Positions 10,593 to 22,458 of a DNA stretch of 64,000 nucleotides are shown piece after piece (position 1 is the stretch's first letter; each line of letters starts with the position of its first letter). This DNA comes from Leucaena leucocephala (lineage: Eukaryota; Streptophyta; Magnoliopsida; Fabales; Fabaceae). The stretch lies in NCBI GenBank assembly GCA_037074615.1, contig CM073536.1, positions 2,361,001 to 2,425,000 on the forward strand, in the 5' to 3' direction. The notes beneath the pieces are model-generated. The model had not been told where the DNA came from. It did not search any database and saw only the letters and a list, made by a program, of their open reading frames with translations. Both the position numbers and the translations under genes were made by a program.

Positions 10593-12116
10593 GAATCCTT
10601 GTTGAATTGATAACTTGTTTCTGCGATTATGCTTTATTTTAATTATAGGGTCCCTTAGGTCACAACTAGGTTATCAGGATTTTTAAGGGAAGAAGCATCC
10701 TAGACTCTGGCCTATGGAAATGTATAAACTTGTATTTAATATGTAGTCTCTCAGAGTATTTAATATAGTCTACAGCGGCAAACTGTTTCTATGTGCCAAA
10801 ATAAGAACTTGTAATTTTTTGAAGCTTGCCATTGTAATATAATTATACAAATTTGTCGTTATCTCGTACCGTGTTCATATTTAAACAATGTAAGCCTTTT
10901 GTTTCTTCAAGCGATCATACTATAATGCTTTGGGATTCAAGTAGTTAGAATGCCAAGTTTGATAATCTCTGACTAGGATGAATTTCATACGTTTCTCTAG
11001 ACTTGATAGTCGGTGAACGTTCTGTGCTTGGTTTAAGGGCTAGTCATGGGAAAACTATTTCTTCATGGAAACATCTATTTTATCAGATTAGTATCAAGCA
11101 CTTGATATAATCTTGCTAAAATGACAAAATTATTATATAGTGCTGGCTTAGATTTGTTTATTTTAAATAATTGTGTTGTAAAATGTAATATGTGAGAAAA
11201 ATGATGTCTCATAAATTGCTTCTTTCAAATTAACCATAATAAAACTCGTTTATTGATGAGAGAATCATTTTTTATTTTCGTGTGCCCTGATGTATCTCAA
11301 ATCTTTACTTTAAGTAGAAGGATATAACATTTACAGGGTTATTCTTGTACGTAAGAGCCGAATCACATCGCAGACAATTAGATAATGATAAGAACAAGGG
11401 CTTGGAAATGAGTATACCAGTATGGAATCTGGAACCTAGTTGGATTTAATTGGTAGAAAAGTGAGTACGATTATTTAGAGCGTGTTCAATTTTTAAGAAA
11501 TAATATTTTATTATGATTCTAATCACGATATTTGAAGATATATTCTAATTCTTAAGTGCTTAAATTTATACTTGAGGATAATAGACAGCTCGCCTAACTT
11601 GGTATTGATATCGCCTAAAAGAAAAAATACTTATATTTTTTTTAAATTTTTGTAAAAAAAAGAAAGAGCATGGAATCTGAAAATTGTCCTAAAATGGCAA
11701 GCGGAAGGATGATTTCAATGGACAGTTTCGACTTTCAAGATCATTCATGACAAGTGTTGAACTTTCGGCCTCTGATAGAATCCATTTTTAATCCGTTTTT
11801 CTTGTTTTTAATACTATAAAAAAATAAACAAAATTTTCAGATCTATAAAAAAAAAATTAGCACCCAGGAGGCAGCAATCGGTAAATAATATTTGGAGGCG
11901 AGGCCCATAACTGTCATCATATAACGACATAAACAATCGCCCGTTCCAGAATGACCGTTGGATTTCCTCGTCCAGGTTCCGTGGCCATGTCCAATTAGTC
12001 CCCTTCCATATTCTTACAATGTTCCCCTCATTTTCCTTCAAATTACATAACTTTGCCACTAGTCCACTACCCCGAGCTGGTCTTTGCTTGGTCTTCCCCT
12101 GTTTCTGGTTCTCTCC
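10593..12116. other. 3' UTR and intergenic region
   Basis: The first ~270 bp is the probable beta-amylase 3' untranslated region, ending in AT-rich DNA near 10850. The rest is AT-rich, with the lipase promoter in the last ~200 bp. No other gene is supported. Confidence 0.5.
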
Positions 12117-15100
12117 ATGGCCTCTCTACAATCTCTTCAATTTCATTGCTCATTCTTTCCTCTCTCACCCAAGCTTCTTCCACACTCTCGGACTCCCCAA
12201 TTTTCGCGCCTTTTTCCCTCGTATTTTCCCCGTAACGCTCGGGTTTTCTCTTTCAGCGGATATGCGAAAGCCAGAAATGAAGCTTGCAGAATTTGCTGTT
12301 CCTCTAAGGTCGGCTCCGAAATTGAAAGACTTTCGATTCAGAATGACGATGAACTGCCTCCTTTTGATATCAATCTCGCTGTTGTTTTGGCGGGATTCGC
12401 TTTCGAGGCTTACACTACCCCTCCTGTATGTCATTAGCCCACCAGCTTCCTTGAATATTTGAACTTTCCTTAAATTTTAATTTCTTCGTAACTCCAAATA
12501 CCTGGATTCTTTATAGTCCCTCCGCCCCATGAGTTGGTTATTCCTTAATTGCAAAACTGAATATACTTCGGGGAAATAGTGTTTTAAGAAAGTACAAGGA
12601 GAAATGTAACCGTAAAATTTGAACCTTTTTATATAATGAAGCTTGTTACTTTCAGTGCCATTAACTTCATGATCCCTATTAAGTTAGAAATATGCTGACT
12701 CCTCCTTCAGCTTTGATTTATCTTCTTTTCATTTTACCAAGGAACAAATAGTATGTTGGGGCTGATGTTAATGAAGCGTGTTGCTTTCACTACATTTTGC
12801 TTTCGCTTCTGCTTCTTCAACGTTAAATAATATCACTATAACCAAAGTAGGAGTAGAACGCGATTTGGTATCTTACATCAAAATGCTACGCTGGTCTTAA
12901 TATAGATCTATATTGGAACGTGTTCATACTCGTTTTTGTGCCTTTCTCATGTTTAACTTCAAACATAATGCAGGAAAACATAGGAAGGCGTGAAGTTGAT
13001 GCTGCAGGTTGTAAGACAGTATACCTTTCTGAGTATGTGTCGATTTCTTTTTGTAACTGTTCTTAGGGTTTTTCCTATTATCAAATTTCAAATACCTTTC
13101 TCATTAAAATGTATTCTAACATGTGATGCTTAATTTTAATTTTATACAGTTCCTTTTAGTCAGTCAGAGAAATGGATTCAATTGGTTGAATGTACAATGG
13201 GCATGTTATTTTCTTGTTATATGCAGGCAATTTGTTTCTGAAATTTATGATGGCCAACTGTTCATAAAGTTGAAGAAAGGATTCGATTTCCCTGCCATGG
13301 ACCCATGGGTTGGTTATCTTATATAACATTTACGTTATTGAATAGTTCTCTGATGAGCTAGTCACTTGTTACTTTGCTTCATATCTGACAGTACTTAATT
13401 CATATGACTAATTTTTCCTTTGATTTCTGTTGTTGGACGATGTGTCTTCCATTGGTCTGACTTCCAGGGAACGAGTGATCCATATGTGGTCATACAATTG
13501 GATTCTCAGACTGCTAAAAGCAAGATTAAATGGGGGTGAGTTTTCTTCCCTTTTTCATCTCAGCGTGTTATTTGATTGTTGAAGAGACTTATAAAATTTT
13601 CACAGTTTGCAGCTATAGTTACTAGAGAATTTGTGTAATTTTTACCCATACGGGTTTTCTTGAGAAGAGAAAAGTTACCTTGTCCTATCAAGCATTGCTC
13701 TAAGAATTTAAATTATCTCAAGCTTTGACTCTTTAATTGGTATATTAAGTAACGATTGAGAAATAAGAATTACTCAAGATAATGCATGACTAAATTTTGA
13801 TGTATTAAATGAAGCTGTGCATTTATATATTGCTTTTTCAAATTCTTGTAATTATACAACTTCTAGATTTCTGTTAGTAAATAAGGTTCATGTTAAATTA
13901 AATATGGCAGGACAAAAGAGCCAACATGGAATGAAGATTTTTCTTTTCATATAAAGCATCCTCCAACTAAGCCCCTTCAGGTCAATATGAATAATCCTCT
14001 CTCTCTCTCTCTCTCTCTCTCGCACACACACACACTCAGCCATCTGCATATCTGGGATAATCTACATAGAGGAATCCTTCTCTCTAACTGACACGGAAAC
14101 TTTGCCTAGAATGCATCTGCACCATGAGAAAGAGTGCAATTGCTCGCCTAAGAAATTTCCTTGTCACTATCTTGAAAAACCGTGATTCCCTTTTTTCATT
14201 CCACCCTGTTCTGCATTTTTGCATCATATTTATGTCATAATGACCGTTATTATTATAGCAAGCACAAAAATAATTTATTTTCATGTACTAAGGTAAACAC
14301 CTATGATACTGAAGATTTCACTGTTTGTACATATACAATTCAAAGTTTTCATGATCGGGGTCCTTGCAGGAAGTGTATATACAATGTCAAATAAAATTTT
14401 AAGTTTGTCTAATAAATTTCATTTGACAGTTTATATTGGCTTTCTTAGATGTTGTGATTATAGATTGCAGCTTGGGATGCAAACCTTGTGGCTCCCCACA
14501 AACGCATGGGGAATGCAGGAGTAGACCTGGAATGGCTTTGTGATGGTGAGTTCCAGAAAATCACTTGCACCATATAGTTGATGCAAACTTTGAAAAGTTT
14601 TCACGTCAGTAGAATTTTCAATTTGTTAAGTTTGGAGTTCATGTTATGATATCAAGGTTTTTATAACTGTCAACAGAATTGATGTATTTATCAATTTCCT
14701 CTTCTTTTTTAAAGTAATTATTACTTGAAAAGCATTTGCTCAAATAACAATCATGCATTTGTTTTAGGAGACTCGCATGAAATAACAGTGGAGCTGGAAG
14801 GAATGGGTGGGGGTGGAAAGGTTCAGCTGGCGGTAAGTTGCAAGTTGTAACAATGAATTAGGAGCTAACAGTACATGTTTTATGTTGCAAGAAGGAAAAA
14901 TATTTCTCATCACCTCTCAAATATTGATAGAATTTATTATACTTTTATATATTGTTGAGAAACTTCTGGCTTATTCAAGGATAAGTTTTACAAATTAAGT
15001 AGAAGTGTCGAATGAAGGTGCTTTGATATGATTATTGATCCTCTATCTACAGGTTGGGAGTTTATTATTAGGAGCATCATGATTATCCTTTATCATTATC

Positions 15101-18100
15101 TGTATTGTGAGGGAGTTGTCGAGTCTTGGTTTTAATTCTTCAAAATTCTAGTACTTGTATGCTTTATTTAGTTTAAATATGTTATGTAGTCGCATTTTAA
15201 TGAGCTTAAGTTATTAATTTCCATGATATCTTTTTTTTAGGTTAAATATAAAACCTTTGATGAAATCGATGATGAGAAAAGGTGGTGGAAGATTCCTTTT
15301 GTTTCAGAGCTGCTGAAGATTAATGCAATTGATTCTGCACTAAGAAAGATTACCGGTTCTGATACAGTGCAAGCCCGCCAATTTGTGGAATATGCATTTG
15401 GGCAATTAAAGTCATTCAATAATTTATATCCTCACGAGGGTCAGATGTCTGATTTTGATAAATATGATGCTGAAGGCTCAGGGACATCGAATGATCCTTT
15501 TATTGCATTAGATACACCTTCAGAAGACGCTGGAAGTTCAGAAGCCTTCAGTAGTGAAACTTCTAGTGAACAGAGATACGGGGAGGAGGACACACACAAC
15601 CGTGATACTGAGAATGGACATGTTTCTCAACTATCAAAAGAAGTTGGCAAGGAAGAGCAATCGGATCAACTTTTCTGGAGGAACCTTGCTGATGTTGTCA
15701 ATCATAATATTGTTCAAAAGCTAGGTCTCTCAGTTCCTGAGAAACTAAAATGGGATGGATTTGATTTTTTGAGCAAAATTGGCTCTCAGTCACGAGGTAT
15801 TGCAGAATCATTTTACGTCGAATCTGGGCTTGCAACATCAGAAGGCACAGATGATACATCTGGTAAAGCAAGCAGTCAACCTGCTATTGCTGCAATTCAA
15901 TCTTCAATACCAGAGGTCAAAAAAGCAACACAGAATTTGGTCAGGCAGACTGAGTCAGTTTTGGGAGGATTAATGCTTCTGGCTGCAACAGTTTCCAAGA
16001 TGAACAAGGAAGGACAATCTGCAGAAGAGGGGGAAAGCAAAGATGGTTCTGCCAAAGTAAGAGATGCTGAGATACAATATTCCACTTCGCAAAAACTTCC
16101 TAGCTCAGGGAATGGGTCTGCATTGGATGAGAAGAAAACTGAGGAAATGAAAAAACTTTTTTCAACTGCTGAAAGTGCTATGGAGGCTTGGGCAATGCTT
16201 GCCACTTCACTGGGCCAACCAAGTTTTATTAAGTCTGAGTTTGAGAAAATATGTTTCTTAGATAATGCAACCACAGACACACAGGTATCTTGTTATCTCC
16301 TTGCAGATAAGTCCCCTTTCCTATGTTACTCTGGTCGTAGTGTTTTGCAGTCATTCCTATATACTGCCAATTATTATTTTTTTCTGCTCTTTGTAAGCCT
16401 TTATAAATATAACTGTGGGACTTTCAGGTTGCTATATGGCGTGATTCTGCACGGAAAAGGTTGGTGGTTGCTTTCAGGGGAACAGAACAGGTAGTTCATA
16501 TTCTTCTTTTTCCTTTAAGCAGAGTTGGACTTCAGGTTTGTCCCTAAGGTACTTATGTTTTGATGCTCTATAGGCAAAATGGAAGGACTTAAGAACTGAT
16601 CTAATGCTTGCTCCTACCGGGTAATACAAAGTTCTGATCTTGATTAGCACAGATGATTTCTTATTAGTCGTAAGAAGTGTTGTCTGTCTGTCAATTGTAA
16701 CATCTACTTGGTTTGATGTGTTATTTCTGCTCAGATATTTAGTGATGTATGCATAGTTTTGAAGGGGCATTCATATTTTTTGGCCTTTTCATTTCACCTG
16801 ATGATTTCAAAGCATACCTAACTTTGCTATCCCTTCCATAGGTTAAATCCAGAAAGGATAGGTGGCGATTTCAAGCAAGAGGTTCAAGTATGTTAATCAA
16901 TATCAGGTTTACATATGTCAATCATATTTATCAGATGCCTAGAAAACTTCAAGAACAGCACATTCCACAATTAGTAATGGTGCTGTAATTGATGCAGGTT
17001 CATAGTGGTTTTTTGACTGCATATGATTCAGTTAGGACCAGGATCATCTCTCTAATTCGACTTGCAATTGGTTATATGTAAGTGATACTTCTGTACATAT
17101 TTGATTACACCAAGCAATCCTTTGAAAAATATATATATATTTACATCAAGTGATTTTTTTCATACGTATCTTGCTTGTGGTACTTCTCCATAACTCAAGC
17201 AACCCTTCGACTCTAAAGTACTTCTCCATAACTCAAGTTTAAATGCATTGTAATTTTGATAAGAGGCAAGTTAGAAATAACTTGGAGGTCAAATTGGGAG
17301 ATCAAGTTATTCCACAAATAGATAAGTTCAAATATTTGGGATCAATTATACAGAAGGATGGTGAAATTTTGGAGGATGTTAATCATAGAATTCAAGCTGG
17401 GTGGGTTAAATGGAGAAAGGCTACTGGGGTTATATGTGATCGGAAAGTACCAGATAAATTAAAAGGAAAGTTTTATCGCACTGCTATAAGACCAGCAATG
17501 CTTTATGGAAGTGAATGTTGGGCTTTAAAAGGACAGCAAGAGCATAAAGTTGGGGTAGCTGAGATGAGGATGTTGAGATGGATGTGTGGACATACAAGAA
17601 AAGATAAGATTCGTAATGAACAAATTCGGGGAAGAGTTGGAGTGGCATCTATTGAGGAGAAAATGGTAGAGAACCGTCTTAGGTGGTTTGGACACGTACA
17701 AAGAAGGCCAAGGGATGCGCCAGTGAGGAGAGTGGATCAAATCGTATGGAGCCCGGTTAAAAGGAATAGAGGAAGGCCAAAGAAAACGCTCAACGAGGTC
17801 ATTGAGCGGGATCTCCTGGTCAATAACTTAACCAAGGATTCAGTTTTTGATAGAGCACAATGGCGTCGTATGATCCATGTAGCCGACCCCATTTAATGGG
17901 ATAAGGCTTTGTTGTTGTTATTGTTGTTGTATCTTGCTTGTGGTACGGTTTTATTTTCCATAATTACTTGCATTATATACGTCTTTGATCTCAAAGAATG
18001 AAAATTCTTTGATGTGGTTTGCTAATGAGGTTCTCAATGTGGAATCTCTTCTGAAAGTTTAAATTGTTGCAATTTCCTCATGACGAAATCCGCAATTATT

Positions 18101-20281
18101 GATTTTAGTTGTTACCTTGAGCGCACATTTCACTATTTAATAAAACAACCAATTACCTTTGTCATCTTCTTATTTTTTTTCTGTATGTTTTAACAATTTC
18201 CTATCTTTTTACCATGATAAAGTATATCTCTTCATTAAATTTATTTATTGGTTATATATTACTTCTTCAAATGCCATTTGAGTATTGACAAAATGTAGTT
18301 GTGCTAGAGATGATCGTTCTGAGCCACTGCACAAGTGGCATGTTTATGTGACTGGTCATAGTTTAGGTGGAGCATTGGCAACCCTGCTTGCGCTTGAACT
18401 TTCATCTAATCAACTAGTGAAGTAAGTTGATTTTCTCTCTTGTTTGTCACTACTTCCGAATATCAAAGGAAAATTTTCTGCCCTCGTGTATGTTTACTTC
18501 ATAATCTATATAGGCTACAACATGAAAGCGAAAATTTTTCATTTTATCTATCCCTGACCATCCAAAATTTGTGATAGCGAGTATGTATTTACTATTTTAT
18601 GTGCACTGCTTTCCAGGAAGGGAGCAATTTATGTGACAATGTATAACTTTGGCTCTCCCAGGGTTGGCAATAGAAGATTTGCAGAGGTTTACAATGAGGT
18701 AAGAAAACATTATAGTTACTGGATTGATATTCATAACACAGTGCTTTTATTGCTATGAATAGAATGCTGAACTGAATTTCCTTCGCTGGGCTGTGGTAGC
18801 TATAGATGTTAGTAGCTGGGGAAAATCTAATACTGCAGATTTTGAGCATATTCATAATCTTGTGTTGAAACTGTTTTTGGGTGAGAACTCTGGGGGCAGC
18901 CATAGGATGCTCCACTCCCCTCTCATTGGCTTTGTCTTCTTGAGCAATGAGCACCAAGAGTGCCACGAACAGCATGTGAATTACATGACTGACTTCTGTT
19001 GAATGGTTTCAGTGACATGCAGAGATACCAATGAAAATAGCGTGCTTTCAAAATGGCATGCAAATTATCATCTTGTGTGAATAATTGATAGTTCAAGCCA
19101 TACTCCCCTAATCTGTTTTTCCTTTGTCAAGAGCTCACTGAAAATGAAATTTCTGTATGCCATAAGCTTTTCACTCGGGAAGAAGCATGGTTGTTTTGTT
19201 TGAATTTCCAAAAGTAAAAGCTTGACTGCCGTGTTTGCAGAAAGTTAAAGATAGCTGGAGAGTCGTAAACCACAGAGATATTATACCTACAGTACCTCGG
19301 TTGATGGGTTACTGTCATGTGGCTCAACCTGTATATCTTGCTGCAGGAGATTTTAGAAATGCTATGGTTAGTGATTACTGTAATGCCCTAGCTGTATTTA
19401 TATTTTTATTTTTCTGCGATATGTCATTGATTTTCTAGATTTGACCTTTGGAATTAATATTCATTTAGTGTGAGCATTCTCTTGAAAATAGATGCGAGAT
19501 CTCGGTATGATGCTTAAATTAGGCTTAGTTCATTTTATCATGTCGAAAGAGTACTATAAAACTCTGGATTCATCTCATAGTTGGGTGAATTCTTTGCTCT
19601 CTCCCTTCTCTCTACATAGCATAGCATGGCATCAATTCTGTATATTGTAATTTTGCATTTCTATGAACATGACAATGCATATCTAGATGCTTAGTTGTTA
19701 ACTTCAAAGAGGAATTCTGGAGTTATAAAGCACATTGAGAATTTCTGATGCTTCATATCTTGTGATGGTTCAAATGCACGCTATCCAGGAAAATATGGAG
19801 ACTCTTGGCGATGGATATCGAGAAGATATAGTCGGGGAATCCACACCAGATGTTCTAGTCAGTGAATTTGTACGTGTTTGTTATCTTGCTTTTCCTATGT
19901 ATTTGAATTCCGTTCAAATTTTTATAATTCATCTCGAGTATTTCATCCCTCTCTTATGATCTTACTTTAGAGTTTGTCTTTGATGGTTGCAGATGAAGGG
20001 TGAGAAGGAGCTTATCGATAGGTTATTACAAACTGAAATAAACATATTCCGTTCAATAAGAGATGGGAGTGGTCTTATGCAGCATATGGAGGATTTCTAT
20101 TACATTACGTTACTCGAGGTACCATCTCTTAAAATTAATAACCTTGTGGATTATTTTTCTATCTATGTCCACAGTCCACTGAACATTTCTTTATAACGTT
20201 TTTTTTATTCAGAGTGTGAAATCAAATTACCAAACTGTATCAAGTCCACAGCCAAATGAGCAACCATTTAGGAACCAATAA
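12117..20281 (+). CDS. C2-domain class 3 lipase, plastid-targeted, 18 exons
   Basis: Exons: 12117-12425, 12974-13032, 13227-13308, 13468-13535, 13911-13980, 14464-14545, 14768-14832, 15241-16284, 16428-16490, 16574-16620, 16842-16887, 16998-17077, 18299-18421, 18617-18698, 19241-19366, 19789-19869, 19993-20118, 20213-20281. Phases agree throughout, giving about 873 residues. Residues 1-75 look like a transit peptide. A C2 domain (about 115-240) shows GTSDPYV, EPTWNEDF and AAWDANL. A long acidic linker, mostly one exon, follows. The lipase_3 domain (about 600-800) has VAFRGTEQ, the nucleophile elbow GHSLGG (Ser about 693), HRDIIP (Asp about 753) and YCHV (His about 766), a complete Ser-Asp-His triad. 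It should hydrolyse acyl esters of membrane or storage lipids, with C2 guiding membrane or calcium binding. It resembles Arabidopsis At4g13550 as I recall it. The start ATG has an earlier in-frame ATG at none within the transit peptide, and CCATGG context supports it. Confidence 0.9.
13997..14035. repeat. (CT)n(CA)n compound microsatellite
   Basis: About 12 CT units run directly into about six CA units in lipase intron 5, just after the donor of the exon ending at 13980. Confidence 0.9.
17166..17183 (+). repeat. target-site duplication, left, of the RTE insertion
   Basis: 18 bp identical to 17929-17946 on the other side of the element. Confidence 0.9.
17184..17928 (+). mobile_element. 5'-truncated RTE-type LINE in lipase intron 12
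   Basis: An open frame to 17896 encodes the C-terminal part of an RTE/BovB-like reverse transcriptase, with FKYLGSIIQKDG, AMLYGSECWAL, MRMLRWMCGHTRKDKIRN and RLRWFGHVQRRP. The catalytic domains are missing. The 3' end is the (TTG)n microsatellite typical of RTE elements (17911-17930) rather than poly(A). An 18-bp direct repeat, GTATCTTGCTTGTGGTAC, flanks it at 17166-17183 and 17929-17946 and marks a clean target duplication. The insertion is in the sense orientation relative to the lipase. The frame has no internal stop after about 17243, so the copy is fairly young. Confidence 0.92.
17929..17946 (+). repeat. target-site duplication, right, of the RTE insertion
   Basis: 18 bp identical to 17166-17183; its first bases merge with the (TTG)n tail. 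Confidence 0.9.
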
Positions 20282-21259
20282 GGTTACGCAATTTGATGTT
20301 TACTTGTTAAGGCAGTAGAAGAAGGAACTAGGTTGACAGTAGAGAGCATTAATCCAAGTGTACTGGTATGTTTCAGAACTTCTGAAGCCACGGAATTGAC
20401 AACAATTTGATGTTTCCTTATTTCAAAACTTGTATAATTCTAATCGTACAATTACTTGTGTTGCAGAGCGCTTATAACTATTGGAGAAAGCCAAGCTACT
20501 GAGGAGAACATCGGAATGAATAAAATACCAAATCCCTGAACATGTCAGATAGTCCAAATGTGCAGAAGGAATTAAAGAGTGATTTGAATTTGAATATCAA
20601 CCAGTTAAAAGTATATTTAATCACCTGAACTTTTGTATCCAATTGCAATATTTAGACAGAAATTTATCTCAAATGTAACCTATTAGCATTTGTAAGTACT
20701 GATTTTCTTGCCATTTTTTAAGCTAAATTTTTGACATAACACAGATTCGGCAAATATATGTGAAATATTATCTCTAAAGCTTAGAATGCGTCCAAGGATG
20801 ATAAACACAGCAATTTCTAGCAAATATCCAATCAGTGTATTTGCAGTCCAACGAAGACAAGATTGATGAAATCTTGAAATAGACAAATGTTTAATGTTTG
20901 ATTCAGAAGTACGACCTTCGCCTTACGGCTAGAAATATTCGACAAACCCTAGTCTGATCTTAGGATAAGAAAAGGTTCCAGTGCCGATCCCAAATAACAA
21001 GGTTTCGTTCGTGAAGGCCAAAATCAATCAGAATGTAGAGGGGGAAGGCATGTGTACTCGACACAAAAGAGAAAAATCACAGAAACCAAAATATGCGACT
21101 ACCATAAAATTACATTCATATTAATATGATTAATCCACATCATACAAAATATTGAAATTCAAGAAAAGGTTTAACAAACTAGCTCGGCTCTAACATAGTG
21201 AACCCTAAATTCTCAACCCGACAAACCAGTAGTAAGAGAGAGGGAAAAGGCGGGATACG
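20282..21259. other. convergent 3' regions of lipase and SMAP1-like gene
   Basis: Contains the lipase 3' untranslated region, in which a further intron is possible (GT at about 20366 and an AG near 20464), then the 3' flank of the minus-strand SMAP1-like gene. No other gene is supported. Confidence 0.5.
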
Positions 21260-21433
21260 TCAGTTGATATCGGTATCGTCGAAATCGTCCTCGAAGCTGT
21301 TGAAAAAGTCAGCGTCGGCGAGCTTGTTATCGGCGACAATGACCCCTTCGCCGAAAATATCGAGCGAATCAACGTCGTCGACGTCCATAGCCATCGCCGA
21401 GCCTTGCTCATCCATCTCTCCGAACAGGTCCAT
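21260..21433 (-). CDS. SMAP1: SMAP1-like small acidic protein
   Basis: A 57-residue protein starts MDLFGEMDEQ and ends in an Asp/Phe-rich tail, DADFFNSFEDDFDDTDIN. That C-terminal block is the hallmark of SMALL ACIDIC PROTEIN 1 (Arabidopsis At4g13520, about 62 residues), which was found through 2,4-D-resistant mutants. It was later linked to the COP9 signalosome and AUX/IAA turnover. An in-frame TAG two codons upstream of the ATG fixes the start. The protein is strongly acidic, with no signal peptide or membrane segment. It lies tail-to-tail with the C2-lipase; as I recall, Arabidopsis keeps SMAP1 and At4g13550 only a few genes apart, which supports the call by synteny. Other frames here are shadows. 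Confidence 0.85.
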   Translation of the reverse strand: MDLFGEMDEQGSAMAMDVDDVDSLDIFGEGVIVADNKLADADFFNSFEDDFDDTDIN

Positions 21434-22188
21434 TAGCTAGCACCGGCCTCAACAGACGACTTTCTCGCCTATTCTCAAACATGACCCTGTCTTCGAACAA
21501 GTCTATGAACTGCCCTTCGAGAAAACGATGTCGTTCTCCTCCCGATGACTTTTTTATTTACTCTTACCGTAAAAAAAACGTATTTAAAAAATTAAATTAA
21601 ATTTTAAATATAATATTTATTTTTTATATTTTATTAATTTTTTAAAATTATTTTTATTAATATCTCTCAATAATAATCAAATAAAAAATTAAAAAAATTA
21701 AAAAAATATAATATTTAAAAATAATATATATTATATTAATTAATTTAACTACTATTTTTAATCTAATCGAATTAGTTAGATAGATAATATATTAAATATT
21801 TGAGAAGTATTATTTAAAATACTTCTCTCAAGAGTTGTCGAGTAGTAATTATTTTATTTAAAAAGAAATTATATTTTTTAAATATGAGGGTAAAGATGAA
21901 AAACAATTTTTAGATAATCTTATTGATTATTCATGTAAGTATGTTGTTTGTGTGGCAATTTTAGATCTCCCTTGGGGCACGCGATAATGAACTTAATCCA
22001 TTTGTCTTCATTAAATAAATGCACGGGGTGATAGTATAGTTTTGGATCTTAATCATTTGTTTTCTCATCCTAATTTCTATAATTCTTCTTGTTATTTACT
22101 GAGCCCAACTACATATATATATATATATATATATATGGTGTACCTCGTAGGTTAACTGGAAAAAATGTATAAAGATCAACGAATATTT
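21434..22188. other. SMAP1-like upstream region and AT-rich DNA
   Basis: 5' region of the SMAP1-like gene, then AT-rich DNA ending in an (AT)n microsatellite at about 22113-22136. No gene seen. Confidence 0.5.
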
Positions 22189-22189
22189 A

Positions 22190-22240
22190 GTCCCATATGG
22201 AAGAGTTAACAAAACAAATGCGCGGAGAGCAGATATAAAA
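22190..22240 (+). promoter_or_regulatory. U2 snRNA promoter: upstream sequence element and TATA box
   Basis: GTCCCATATGG at 22190-22200 matches 9 of 11 positions of the plant snRNA upstream sequence element (RTCCCACATCG). A TATA box (TATAAAA) at 22234-22240 follows after 33 bp, the spacing that specifies RNA polymerase II rather than III in plants. The TATA lies 32 bp before the RNA 5' end. Confidence 0.8.
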
Positions 22241-22265
22241 TGGTGCTGGAGGGACGTTGGAAGGT

Positions 22266-22458
22266 ATACCTTTCTCGGCCTTTTGGCTAAGATCAAGTGT
22301 AGTATCTGTTCTTATCAGTTTAGTATCTGATATATGGGCTACTGGTCCATACGATATTAAATTAATTTATTAAGGGGAGGGCCCACCTCAGTAGCTTGCT
22401 ACTGGGCCCTCGCGCGTCGCTTAGGCCTTGCACTACAGCCTTTGCCTGGCGCACCCCG
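22266..22458 (+). ncRNA. U2: U2 spliceosomal snRNA
   Basis: The 5' end ATACCTTTCTCGGCCTTTTG and the branch-point pairing region GTGTAGTATCTG are canonical. They are followed by the stem IIa segment (ATCAG ... CTGAT), stem IIb (TATGGG ... TCCATA), stems III and IV (GGGCCCACCTCAGTAGC paired with GCTACTGGGCCC), and the closing CGCACCCC. U2 pairs with the intron branch site in the spliceosome. Length of about 193 nt fits the plant RNA (about 196). The region where the Sm site should lie reads AATTTATTAAG, with an A interrupting the U-run. A weak 3'-box-like CA(N7)AGT follows at about 22471. Because the core, promoter spacing and both 3' stems are kept, I take it as a real gene or a recent variant. 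Confidence 0.9.
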
